A DNA stretch of 14,621 nucleotides. It comes from JABIRQ01 sp963583595. GTDB taxonomy: Bacteria; Pseudomonadota; Alphaproteobacteria; CADEGL01. This document shows, one piece after another, positions 1 through 8,030 of the stretch. A program made the translations under genes and the position numbers. The stretch covers positions 1 to 14,621 of the forward strand of contig CAUZWC010000045.1 of NCBI GenBank assembly GCA_963583595.1, in the 5' to 3' direction. Each line of letters begins with the position of its first letter. Within the stretch, counting starts at the first letter, position 1. The notes beneath the pieces were generated by a model, which was given only the letters and a program-made list of their open reading frames with translations, made no database searches and had not been told where the DNA came from.

Positions 1-1473
1 GCAAGGCGTCTCGCCCCAATGCTCGTCGGACCGGGCGACGACCGCTGCTTCGACGATGGCCGGGTGGCTGTAAAGCACCTCTTCGACCTCCAGGCTCGAG
101 ATATTCTCGCCGCCGGAAATGATGATGTCCTTCGAGCGGTCCTTGACCTCGACATAGCCGTTGGGATGGCGCACGGCGAGATCGCCGGTATGGAACCACC
201 CACCGCGAAAGGCCGCGTCCGTCGCCGCGGGATTCTTGACATAGCCCTTCATGATCGTGTTGCCGCGCAACATGAGCTCGCCGATTTCCTGGCCGTTCGA
301 GGGGACCGGCGCCATGGTTTCCGGTTCCGCGACCATGACGTCCTGCAAGGTGGGGTAGGGCACGCCCTGCAGGGCCATCATACGGGCCTGATCGTCATGG
401 CCGAGACCGTCCCATTCCTCCTGCCAGGCGCAGATGGTTGCGGGGCCGTAGCTTTCGGTCAGGCCGTATAGATGCAGGACGTCGAAACCCATGGCGTTCA
501 TCTTGGCGATCACGGGACTGGGCGGCGCCGCGCCGCCCGTCGCCACCCGAACCTCGTGATCGAAGCGGATATCCGCCGCCCCTGGCGCATGGATCAGCAT
601 GTTGAGCACGATGGGCGCGCCGCACAGGCGATTGACCCGGTGTTCGCTGATCGAGGCGAAGATCGGCGCCGGTTCGACCTTGCGCAGGCAGATATGGGTG
701 CCGCCCGCCACCGTCACGCCCCAGGTGTAGCACCAGCCGTTGCAATGGAACATCGGCAGGGTCCAGAGGTAGCGGCTGCGCGCATCGAGGCCGAAGGCGA
801 TGACCTGCCCCATGGCGTTCAGCGCGGCGCCCCGATGGCTGAAGACTACACCCTTGGGATTGCCCGTCGTGCCCGAGGTGTAGTTGAGCGCGATGGCCTG
901 CCACTCGTCTTGTGGCATTCGCCAGGCGAAATCTGGATCGCCGCCAGCGATGAAGTTTTCGTAATCCGCCTCGCCCAGAAGTTCGCCTGCGCCCTCGGCC
1001 AGGGGGTCGTCGATATCGATGACGAAGGGACGTGCCTTGGTGCGAGCCAGGGCTTCTTTGATGACGGGAGAAAAAGCGCGGTCCGTGATCAGGGCCTTTG
1101 CCTCCGCGTGCTCCAGGATGAAGGCCAGGGTCGCGGAATCGAGCCGGGTGTTGAGAGCATTGAGCACGGCGCCGGCCATGGGCACGCCGAAATGGGCCTC
1201 CAGCATGGGCGGTGTGTTGGGCGCCATGACGCTGACCGTGTCGCCCAGACCGATCCCGCGTGCCCCCAGGGCGGCGGCAAGGCGCCGCGCCCGCTCGTAG
1301 AATCGGGCATAGGTGATGCGGTCGGGGCCGTGGATGATCGCCGTCTTGTCCGGCCAGGTGCCGGCAACCCGGGATAACTGGGTCAGAGGAGTCAGCGGTG
1401 CATGGTTCGCCGCCACCCTCTGGAGACCGTCCTCATAAAGCTCGGTGTTTCGAGGATTGTTCTGGCCGGGCAT
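1..1473 (-). CDS. AMP-forming acyl-CoA synthetase (partial, C-terminus beyond window)
   Basis: Adenylate-forming enzyme that activates a carboxylic acid with ATP and joins it to CoA in the cytoplasm. The frame is open for 491 codons from the ATG at 1473 to the left edge. The P-loop YTSGTTGNPKG lies at residues 198-208, YGLTESYGP at 336-344 and HTGDLAV near 428, followed by the hinge region KDRSKDIIISGGEN and SLEVEEVLYSHP. The C-terminal catalytic lysine would lie past the edge; the family is usually 520-550 residues, so about 50 are missing. The start is fixed: an in-frame TAA sits seven codons upstream of the ATG, and GAGG lies about nine bases before it. The MFHCNGWC motif places it among medium-chain acyl-CoA ligases, the group that includes the methylmercaptopropionate-CoA ligase DmdB; the true substrate cannot be read from sequence. 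It is divergent from the Rieske gene. Confidence 0.93.
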   Translation of the reverse strand, partial: MPGQNNPRNTELYEDGLQRVAANHAPLTPLTQLSRVAGTWPDKTAIIHGPDRITYARFYERARRLAAALGARGIGLGDTVSVMAPNTPPMLEAHFGVPMAGAVLNALNTRLDSATLAFILEHAEAKALITDRAFSPVIKEALARTKARPFVIDIDDPLAEGAGELLGEADYENFIAGGDPDFAWRMPQDEWQAIALNYTSGTTGNPKGVVFSHRGAALNAMGQVIAFGLDARSRYLWTLPMFHCNGWCYTWGVTVAGGTHICLRKVEPAPIFASISEHRVNRLCGAPIVLNMLIHAPGAADIRFDHEVRVATGGAAPPSPVIAKMNAMGFDVLHLYGLTESYGPATICAWQEEWDGLGHDDQARMMALQGVPYPTLQDVMVAEPETMAPVPSNGQEIGELMLRGNTIMKGYVKNPAATDAAFRGGWFHTGDLAVRHPNGYVEVKDRSKDIIISGGENISSLEVEEVLYSHPAIVEAAVVARSDEHWGETPC

Positions 1474-1547
1474 GCGGTGCGCCTCGTTCCTCGTTTAGTA
1501 CCCGTCGCCGCCGGGATGGGCCAGTTCGGGCAATTTTCAGAGCCGAG

Positions 1548-1575
1548 GTTATAGGGCGGCGGGAGCATCGCGCAA
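1548..1575 (-). promoter_or_regulatory. Candidate sigma-70 promoter for the acyl-CoA synthetase
   Basis: Read on the minus strand, a -10-like TATAAC (1548-1553, five of six consensus bases) follows TTGCGC (1570-1575, three of six) after a 16-base spacer. It lies about 75 bases before the ATG at 1473, inside the 168-base gap between the divergent acyl-CoA synthetase and Rieske genes. The -35 match is weak, so this is only a candidate. Confidence 0.3.
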
Positions 1576-1641
1576 CCGCGCGGGCTGGTCATGCGCGCCG
1601 GGGCCTTGCGGGGCGCGCGGTTGGGGACTATTCCTCCCGCC

Positions 1642-2670
1642 ATGTGGCTTCGCGACATCTGGTATTTCGCCCTGGCCAGCCGGGAGCTTGGCGTCGGGCG
1701 GATGCTGCACAAGACGATTCTGGGCCGTCCCGTCCTGTTCGGACGGACGGCCGCGGGCGAGCCCTTTGCATTCGAGGACATCTGCCCCCATCGCGGCATC
1801 CCCTTGAGTCACGGCCGGTTCGACGGCTGCGAGGTAGAATGCTGCTACCACGGCTGGCGTTTCGATAAGGGCGGCACCTGCACGGTCATCCCCTCGCTCG
1901 TCGAGGGCCAGAATTTCAACCTCGACCGGGTCAAGGTCCGCAGTTTCGCTCTGCGCGAATCGCGCGGCTGCCTGTGGATCTGGCACGGCGACGCCACTGC
2001 CGAGGACAAGACCCTGCCGGCACCGCCGGAAATCCCGACTCTGGGCGATAGCGATCTGCATATCGCCGAGACGCTCAGTTTTCCCTGCGAGATCGATCAT
2101 GCCGTGGTCGGCCTGATGGACCCGGCGCACGGGCCCTTTGTCCATCAGTCCTGGTGGTGGCGCTCGCGCCGTTCGATGCACGAGAAGGCCAAGGAATTCG
2201 CCCCAGCGGAACAGGGCTTCAAGATGGTGCGCCACACGCCCAGTTCGAACTCCTTCGCGTACAAGCTTCTCGGCGGCGCCCCGGAAACCGAGATTCTCTT
2301 TCGTCTGCCGGGTGTCCGCATCGAACACATCACGACGAGCAAGTACACGGTCGTCGGGCTGACGGCGGTGACGCCTCTGCGTGCCGGCGAGACTGAAATC
2401 AATCACCTGATCTTTTGGGACGTGCCCTGGCTGACCCCCTTTGCCCCGGCCCTGCGGGCCTTCGCCTGCCGTTTCCTGCGCCAGGATCGGGATGTGGTGG
2501 CGCTCCAGCAGGAAGGCCTGGCCTATGAGCCTTCGCTGATGCTGATCAACGATTCCGATACCCAGGCGCGCTGGTATTATCAACTCAAGCGCGAATGGGA
2601 ACGGGCGAGCGAGGACGGGCGCCCCTTCATGAATCCGATCCGGCCCCGGACCCTTCGGTGGCGCAGCTAG
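1642..2670 (+). CDS. Rieske non-haem iron oxygenase, alpha-subunit type
   Basis: Probable aromatic ring-hydroxylating or O-demethylating oxygenase component that takes electrons from a separate reductase, which is not in this window. The 342-residue product has an N-terminal Rieske [2Fe-2S] domain with ligands C48, H50, C67 and H70 (CPH and CCYHGW, C-X-H-X16-C-X2-H). A catalytic-domain signature, MDPAHGPFVH, at residues 159-168 supplies the two iron-binding histidines (H163, H168) and the nearby Asp160. The ATG at 1642 was chosen because MWLRDIWYFALAS matches the usual family start; an earlier in-frame ATG at 1591 only adds a non-homologous low-complexity tail. Size fits single-component VanA-like enzymes. 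The damaged MFS gene follows after 37 bases, suggesting an uptake-plus-oxidation pair. Substrate unknown. It ends in TAG. Confidence 0.9.
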   Translation: MWLRDIWYFALASRELGVGRMLHKTILGRPVLFGRTAAGEPFAFEDICPHRGIPLSHGRFDGCEVECCYHGWRFDKGGTCTVIPSLVEGQNFNLDRVKVRSFALRESRGCLWIWHGDATAEDKTLPAPPEIPTLGDSDLHIAETLSFPCEIDHAVVGLMDPAHGPFVHQSWWWRSRRSMHEKAKEFAPAEQGFKMVRHTPSSNSFAYKLLGGAPETEILFRLPGVRIEHITTSKYTVVGLTAVTPLRAGETEINHLIFWDVPWLTPFAPALRAFACRFLRQDRDVVALQQEGLAYEPSLMLINDSDTQARWYYQLKREWERASEDGRPFMNPIRPRTLRWRS

Positions 2671-2707
2671 CGTGGCCGATCCTGGGCGCGGCGGCGGAGC
2701 GCGGCGG

Positions 2708-3967
2708 ATGAGCGCGACGGCCCTGCGGATCGTCGCGACCCTGGCCTTTGCCCTGATCATCAGCTAATTCTTTCGCACCGCGGTCTCGCCCATCGCGCCC
2801 GAGGTGATGCGCGACCTGTCCCTGACGCCGGAACAACTCGGCCTGGTGACGAGCGCCTTTTTTATCACCTTCGCGGCCATGCAGATTCCCGTGGGCATGA
2901 TGCTGGGCCAGTTCGGCCCCAGGCGTACGGTTGCCGGGCTGTTGCTGTTCGCCGTCCTGGGCGCGCTGCAATTCTCCCATGCGCGGGGTTTCGGCGGCAT
3001 CCTCGCGGGTCAGCTTCTGCTCGGTCTGGGCTGTTCCGGTGTCTATATGGGCGGGCTGGTCGCCGCAGCGCGCTGGTTCCTGGCCGCTCGATTCGCCAAG
3101 GTCGCCGCCTTCATAGTCGCCTTCAGCAACACCGGCACGATGCTTTCGGCCACGCCCCTTCTGGCGGCGGTCGATGCGATCGGGTGGCGGGGCACCTAAT
3201 CTCTGGCTGGCCTTGTTCTCCGGGGCATTGTCGCTGCTGGTCCTGCTTTCCGTGCGGGATGCGCCGGCCGGCCATCTTTTCCATGCAAGGCGCCGCGAAA
3301 CTCTACGCGAGGTTCTGGCGGGGACCGCCGCCGTGTTCCGCGATCGGCGGTTGTTGCTTCTGCTGCCGATGGCTTTCGTGTCCTATCCGGCCATGCTGGT
3401 CGTCCGCGCTTTTTGGGCGGGGCCTTATCTGGCCGATGTCCACGGCCTCGCCGGCACCGCGCAGGGCGACGTGATCCTCTATATGTCCATGGCCGTGGTC
3501 GGGGGAATACTGCTCTACGGGCCGATGGACCGACGGTTCGATACACGCAAATGGGTGGTCGTAACCGGCACGGTGGTGACGATCGGCCTGCTCGCCGCAC
3601 TGGCGCCTCTGCTTGCTCCGCCGCTCTGGCTGGCTGGGGCCCTGTTGGTCTGTTTTATCCTATACACCTCGCATTACGTGCTGGTCGTGCCTGGCACGGC
3701 AAGGCTTTCTTCCCGGAACGCCTGGTGGGTCGCACCGTGACAGCAGTGAATCACGTGGTTTTCGTCGGGGTTGCGGTGCTGCAATCGATCACGGGCGTGA
3801 TCGTCGGCGCCTTTCCGGAGGCGTCCGGCGACGGTGTGCCGGAAACGGCCTATCGGGCGGTTTTTGTCTTTCTCGCCTTGTGCATGGTGATCGCGCTGGC
3901 GCTGTATCTGCGTTCCGAGGACGTTAGGCCGAGCGAGGAGCGGGAGTGCGCGCGTCAGGCCGGGTGA
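2708..3967 (+). pseudogene. MFS transporter gene disrupted by a nonsense codon and two frameshifts
   Basis: Conceptual product of about 419 residues with the alternating hydrophobic segments of a Major Facilitator Superfamily permease. The ATG at 2708 begins MSATALRIVATLAFALIIS, then TAA at 2765-2767 interrupts the first membrane helix where family members usually have Tyr (S-Y-F-F-R-T-V); TAC to TAA is a one-base change. The frame then runs to a TAA at 3197-3199. Homology continues one frame over as NLWLALFSGALSLLVLL, and dropping one base near 3196 restores WRGTNLWLALF. Near 3692 a second, compensating shift of the opposite sense moves the frame to HGKAFFPERLVGRTV, which runs to TGA at 3967. 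The two shifts cancel, leaving 1260 bases, a normal MFS length. It follows the Rieske gene by 37 bases and probably imported that enzyme's substrate. It ends seven bases before the convergent Sel1 gene. Sequencing error is the main alternative to true decay. Confidence 0.8.
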
Positions 3968-3974
3968 CCGGGGA

Positions 3975-5939
3975 TTACTGCACGGCCATTTCGACCGCGA
4001 CATCGCGCACGCGGGCACGGTCCTCGTCGCTGGCTTTCCGATTGGCGCGGGCGAGAGCTTCCGGCGCCTTCTCAACTCCGGCACTCTCCGCCCGACCCAG
4101 CCAATAGAGGGCATAGGCGAAGTCCTTCTCGGTGCCGATGCCGGTTTCGTAGAGCAAACCCAGGGAATACTGGGCCTGGGCATGGCCGCCGCGCGCCGCG
4201 CGGCGATACCACCGGAACGCGCTTCGGTCCTCGCGCGGCAGTTTCTCTCCCTCGATATAGATATCGCCCATCAGGGCCTGGGCCACAGGATCGTCATTCA
4301 GGGCGGCGATGAAAATCGCGGCGATATCTTCGGTCGATAGAATCTGGTCTTCGTCCAACTGTTCGCGCAGAACGTCTCGGGCTTCGATTGCGGGCTCGAA
4401 TCCTTGGGCCGCGGCACCGGCAAGCATCACGAGGGCCTGGACGAGATGGCTGTCGATCCCGTCGCCCCTGGCATACATCACAGCGAGATTGTAGAGGGCG
4501 CGTTGATCGCCGTTTTCCGCTGCGCGCCGGAACCATTCGATCGCGCGCTCGCGGTCTTCATCCACGCCGACACCCTGGTAGTAAACGATGCCTAAATTGT
4601 ATTGGGCATTGGTGTCGCCGAGTTCCGCGGCGCGTTCATACAGGCCTCTGGCTTCGGCCGGGTCGGCCGGCACGCCCCGGCCCAAACGGTAGAGTTGCGC
4701 CAGGTTGAACAGCGCGGCCGGGTGATCCTGTTTGGCCGCCTTGGCAAGCCAGCCGGCGGCCGCCGCGTCGTCCTGCGAGGTGCCCTGTCCGTTCAGATGG
4801 GCCAGACCCATGGCGAGTTGGGCGGGTGCCAGGCCTTGCTCCGCTGCCTTGCGGATCCAGCCGGTCGCCGCCTCGGGATCGCGCGCCGCGCCGCGCCCTT
4901 CGCCCAATTGCAGCCCGTACTGAAGTTGAGCGGGAGCGTAGCCCATGAGCGCCGAATGGCGCAGCAGCGCCATGGCGCGGGCCGTGTCTTGTTCGGCCTC
5001 GATGCCACGCGCGTGGCGCATGGCCAGCAGAAAGGCCTGTTCGGCATCGGCGGGCATGTCGGCTTCGGGCGGCTGGGGCCTTAATGACTCCGGATTCGCC
5101 CTATCGGGGGCTTTTTCGGCCGTCACGTCGTCGACGGATTCGGCGGCAGGTTGCGGAATCGAGGCTTCCGCCTTTCGGACCTCGGCCTGAGCCTCGGGGG
5201 AGAGCTCGGTCAGCTCTCGCTTCGCTTCATCGTCGCCCTGAATGGCTGCGCGCCGATACCAGCGCGCCTCCTCCGTCTGGTCCTGCGGCACGCCGAGGCC
5301 GGCCCGGTAGAGGCGCGCCAAACCGATCTGGGCATTGATGTCGCCCGCCTCGGCCCCGGCCAGAAAGAGCGCAGCCGCCCGCTCGTAGTCCTGGGGCACG
5401 CCCTTCCCGGCGATATAGAGCAGGCCCAGGGCGTATTGGGCGGACGGATTGCCGGCCTCCGCTGCGATCTGGTAGTGGCGGGCCGCCTCGGCGGCGTTGG
5501 GGGGCACCCCACGACCTTCTTCATAGAGTACGCCGAGGGCATAGTTGGCGCCGATCTGCCCGGCAGCGGCGGCGCTTAGGAGAAGTTCGGCTGCGGAGGC
5601 TTCGTCCCGCGGCATGCCCTGGCCTTCGGCCATAAGGACGCCGAGCATGTGGAGCGCGTGAGGCTCGTCCTGCTCGGCGGCTTTCCGGAACCAGGCGCCA
5701 GCTTGGGCGGGGTCCGCGTCGACCCCCATCCCCCTGAGATAGATTTCGCCCAGTGCCGCGGCCGCTCGCGGATCGCCTGCGGCGGCCGAAACGGTCCATA
5801 ACTCGCGGGCCGTGTCGTAGTCCCCGACCTCGAAGGCGGCGCCGCCGGCGTCGTAATCGTCGTCCGCGCGCGCGGGCATGGCGAGGACTAGGCTCACGCA
5901 GAGGAACAGCAGGGCGAGGGCAGGGGCCGGACCGATCAT
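3975..5939 (-). CDS. Exported Sel1-like repeat protein (tandem TPR/Sel1 solenoids)
   Basis: 654-residue protein with a probable Sec signal peptide (LALLFLCVSLVLA core, ARA cleavage near residue 25) and then mostly Sel1-like repeats of about 36 residues of the form A..W..KAAE.G...AQY.LG.LY..G.GV. About six repeats span residues 32-245, a charged Pro/Glu-rich linker covers about 245-310, and eight or nine more follow, the last near residue 630. Such solenoids act as protein-binding scaffolds in the periplasm or secretion pathway; no catalytic motif is visible. Its ATG overlaps the AbrB-family gene's stop in an ATGA, so translation is probably coupled and it is the last gene of the nadK-led run. 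It ends in TAA, convergent with the broken MFS gene. The binding partner cannot be inferred. Confidence 0.88.
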   Translation of the reverse strand: MIGPAPALALLFLCVSLVLAMPARADDDYDAGGAAFEVGDYDTARELWTVSAAAGDPRAAAALGEIYLRGMGVDADPAQAGAWFRKAAEQDEPHALHMLGVLMAEGQGMPRDEASAAELLLSAAAAGQIGANYALGVLYEEGRGVPPNAAEAARHYQIAAEAGNPSAQYALGLLYIAGKGVPQDYERAAALFLAGAEAGDINAQIGLARLYRAGLGVPQDQTEEARWYRRAAIQGDDEAKRELTELSPEAQAEVRKAEASIPQPAAESVDDVTAEKAPDRANPESLRPQPPEADMPADAEQAFLLAMRHARGIEAEQDTARAMALLRHSALMGYAPAQLQYGLQLGEGRGAARDPEAATGWIRKAAEQGLAPAQLAMGLAHLNGQGTSQDDAAAAGWLAKAAKQDHPAALFNLAQLYRLGRGVPADPAEARGLYERAAELGDTNAQYNLGIVYYQGVGVDEDRERAIEWFRRAAENGDQRALYNLAVMYARGDGIDSHLVQALVMLAGAAAQGFEPAIEARDVLREQLDEDQILSTEDIAAIFIAALNDDPVAQALMGDIYIEGEKLPREDRSAFRWYRRAARGGHAQAQYSLGLLYETGIGTEKDFAYALYWLGRAESAGVEKAPEALARANRKASDEDRARVRDVAVEMAVQ

Positions 5940-7045
5940 TCATTCCCCCTTTCGGGTGTCTTTTGGGCTTTGGCCGACGTGGAAGCCGGGCCGTAGACTC
6001 GATGTACGAGACGGAAGGCCAGCGGCGCCAGGAAGACGACGAGCATGATTCGGAAAACATGGTGGGATGAGACGAAGGCAACGTCCACGCCCAAGGCCAA
6101 AGCGACCAGGCTCATCTCCGCCAGACCGCCTGGGGCGAAGGCCAGGACTAGGGCCTCTGTCGGTATCCCGAGCAGGGGGTGCAGCAGCAGGGCCGCGATC
6201 ACCGATCCGGCGAGCATGACCAGGGTGGCGCCCGCCGCGATCCGCAGCGAGCGCAGGACGCGCGAGACCGACAGACCGGCGAAGCGGCAGCCGATCGCCG
6301 AACCGACCACGACCTGAGCGATCGACACCAGTTCGACGGGCGGCCGCGCCGCGGTCAGCCCGCTCAGGTGGATCGCCGCACTGCCCAGCAGGGCGCCGAC
6401 CAGGGTGCTGGCGGGGATGCGCAGGAGACGGGCGATCGTGAGACCCGCGGCACCGGATCCGGCGAGAAGCAGGAAGTCCGAGGCGGACAGGGTGACGAAG
6501 GGCACGGCGGAGGTCGCCCGCTGCGCGGCGTCGTAGTCGCTGAACACCCGGAACCAGATCGGCACGAGAAGAACGATCAGCATGACGCGCATGGCATGGA
6601 TCAGCGCGATCTGACGGTCGTCGCCGCCCATCGCGCTGCCGATCATGATCATTTCCTGCAATCCGCCGGGGGCGGCCGAGAAATAGGCGGTCGCCGGATC
6701 GAAGCCGACGATGCGGAGGTAGTAGAGAAAGGCCAGGCCGCCTGCGACCACGCAGTAGAGGGCCAAGGCCGCGAAGCTGAGCGCCCAATCGGAGACATGG
6801 CCCAGGAGATCGGGGGTGAAGGCGCTGCCGAGCATGACGCCGAGCACGGCGATCATGACGACCCTCAGGCCCGGCCCGATGGCAACGCTCAAACCGGCCA
6901 TGGCGGCGACGGTATTGGCCGCCATGGCGCCGATCATCCAGGCCAGCGGTGCGTCGATCTGATCAAAGAGCGCGCCGCCGACCGTGCCGAGCCCGAGGGC
7001 TAGACCCAGGGCGCCGAGGCGGTCGCGCAGGGCCGCAAACCTCAC
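5936..7045 (-). CDS. AbrB-family (duplicated) integral membrane protein, putative permease
   Basis: 369-residue, highly hydrophobic inner-membrane protein of the Gram-negative AbrB-duplication family, sometimes labelled ammonia monooxygenase regulator by similarity; real function is poorly known and transport is often proposed. It is unrelated to the DNA-binding AbrB of Bacillus. The internal duplication is visible: APLAWMIGAMAANT and SAAPGGLQEMIMIGSAMG in the first half are echoed by ASTLVGALLGSAAIHL and AFAPGGLAEMSLVALALG in the second. About ten to twelve membrane segments are apparent. The start is GTG at 7045, 13 bases after the preceding stop, with only a weak ribosome site. The downstream end overlaps the Sel1 gene by four bases. 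Position after two deacylases suggests export or uptake of their substrate or product; that is inference. Confidence 0.88.
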   Translation of the reverse strand: MRFAALRDRLGALGLALGLGTVGGALFDQIDAPLAWMIGAMAANTVAAMAGLSVAIGPGLRVVMIAVLGVMLGSAFTPDLLGHVSDWALSFAALALYCVVAGGLAFLYYLRIVGFDPATAYFSAAPGGLQEMIMIGSAMGGDDRQIALIHAMRVMLIVLLVPIWFRVFSDYDAAQRATSAVPFVTLSASDFLLLAGSGAAGLTIARLLRIPASTLVGALLGSAAIHLSGLTAARPPVELVSIAQVVVGSAIGCRFAGLSVSRVLRSLRIAAGATLVMLAGSVIAALLLHPLLGIPTEALVLAFAPGGLAEMSLVALALGVDVAFVSSHHVFRIMLVVFLAPLAFRLVHRVYGPASTSAKAQKTPERGNE

Positions 7046-7058
7046 GCGGCGCCCGCAC

Positions 7059-8030
7059 TCATCCGGCGAAACGTCCGAAGCGGACGGCGGTCAGCCCTTT
7101 GCGCAGGCGTTGCGAAGGCATGACCGTGACGCAGTCGTCATAGGGCGTGCGCACGGCCTCCTCGCCATCCATGCCGATTGCCGTGCCTGCCTTGGCCACG
7201 ATCTCCATCCCGCGATACTCGCCGATGAAGGAAAAGCTTTCGCTGCGGATGGTCACGGCCTCGGTCACCTCGACGAAGCGCTGGGGCGGGGGAGCTTCGT
7301 CGATCAGGTGGCCGGCCGCGACCCCCGGTTCGATGGCATCCAAATGCAGAAGGAAGCGGAAACTGGCGGCGATTGCCATATCGACGCTTTCGGGGCGCCA
7401 ATGCTGGCCGCATTCGATCAGCAGAGCGGCGCGGTCGTCGCCCTCCTCGCCGAAGGGGCCGTAGTCGCGCAGCCGCCGGCCGGCGGCATGGCCCCGATCG
7501 CTAACCACCCATTCCGGCACGCCCGTCCCGGCCGCGAGGCGGCGGCCTTTCTCGGGCATGCCGCAAAGATTGAGCGCGGGACCGTCATGCTGCATGGAAT
7601 GGATGTCGAGCATGGTGTCGACCGTGTCCACGATCGGCCGCAAGAAGCGCGCCCTTCGCAGTTCGAGACTGTCGCGCGGGCCATCCAGAACTTCGGGCGA
7701 CCAGACGCGGTTCATGTCCTCTTCGACATAGCGCGAGGCCGTCGGGTCCTCCGGATCGAAGTTGCGATAGGCCGCGACATTGGCGAAGGAGAGGGTGAGG
7801 CGGCCGCGCTTCGGACGGACCTTCTCGCGCAGCAGAAGATCCACGGCGATTGCGCCGCATAGCTCGTTGCCATGGGTCACGGCATTGACCATGACATGCG
7901 GTCCTGGGCGCTCTGCCTCGAAGCTCCAGACGAACTCCGTGCCGGTGTTGCCGGCCTGCCATCGGTCGATATTGACAGGCTCGATCCGCACGTCGTAGCG
8001 CGGGCCCGATTTCGGCGTCAGTTCCGACAC
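7059..8030 (-). CDS. Succinylglutamate desuccinylase/aspartoacylase-family (M14) hydrolase
   Basis: Probable zinc enzyme that cleaves an N-acyl group from an amino acid or small derivative. Counting from the GTG at 8030 (323 residues), the zinc motif HGNE gives H53 and E56, the third ligand is H144 in LDIHS, EEDMNRVW at 103-110 holds the substrate-binding Asn/Arg pair, and E206 in IECGQHW is the likely catalytic glutamate. All key residues of the AstE/aspartoacylase group are present, but the protein is not clearly either enzyme. The GTG start was chosen because GGAG lies five bases upstream and the overlap with argE is only 13 bases. An ATG at 8066 would add 12 residues, has no visible ribosome site and would overlap argE by 49 bases. 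Pairing with argE and the AbrB-family gene suggests a shared N-acyl substrate. Confidence 0.87.
   Translation of the reverse strand: MSELTPKSGPRYDVRIEPVNIDRWQAGNTGTEFVWSFEAERPGPHVMVNAVTHGNELCGAIAVDLLLREKVRPKRGRLTLSFANVAAYRNFDPEDPTASRYVEEDMNRVWSPEVLDGPRDSLELRRARFLRPIVDTVDTMLDIHSMQHDGPALNLCGMPEKGRRLAAGTGVPEWVVSDRGHAAGRRLRDYGPFGEEGDDRAALLIECGQHWRPESVDMAIAASFRFLLHLDAIEPGVAAGHLIDEAPPPQRFVEVTEAVTIRSESFSFIGEYRGMEIVAKAGTAIGMDGEEAVRTPYDDCVTVMPSQRLRKGLTAVRFGRFAG

Noticed and set aside
395..904. 169-codon minus-strand open frame
   Set aside because: It overlaps the acyl-CoA synthetase on the same strand in a different frame and has no recognisable domain; the synthetase motifs lie in the other frame.
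1591..1641. Upstream ATG extending the Rieske protein by 17 residues
   Set aside because: The added Ala/Gly/Arg-rich stretch matches no family start, while MWLRDIWYFALAS at 1642 does.
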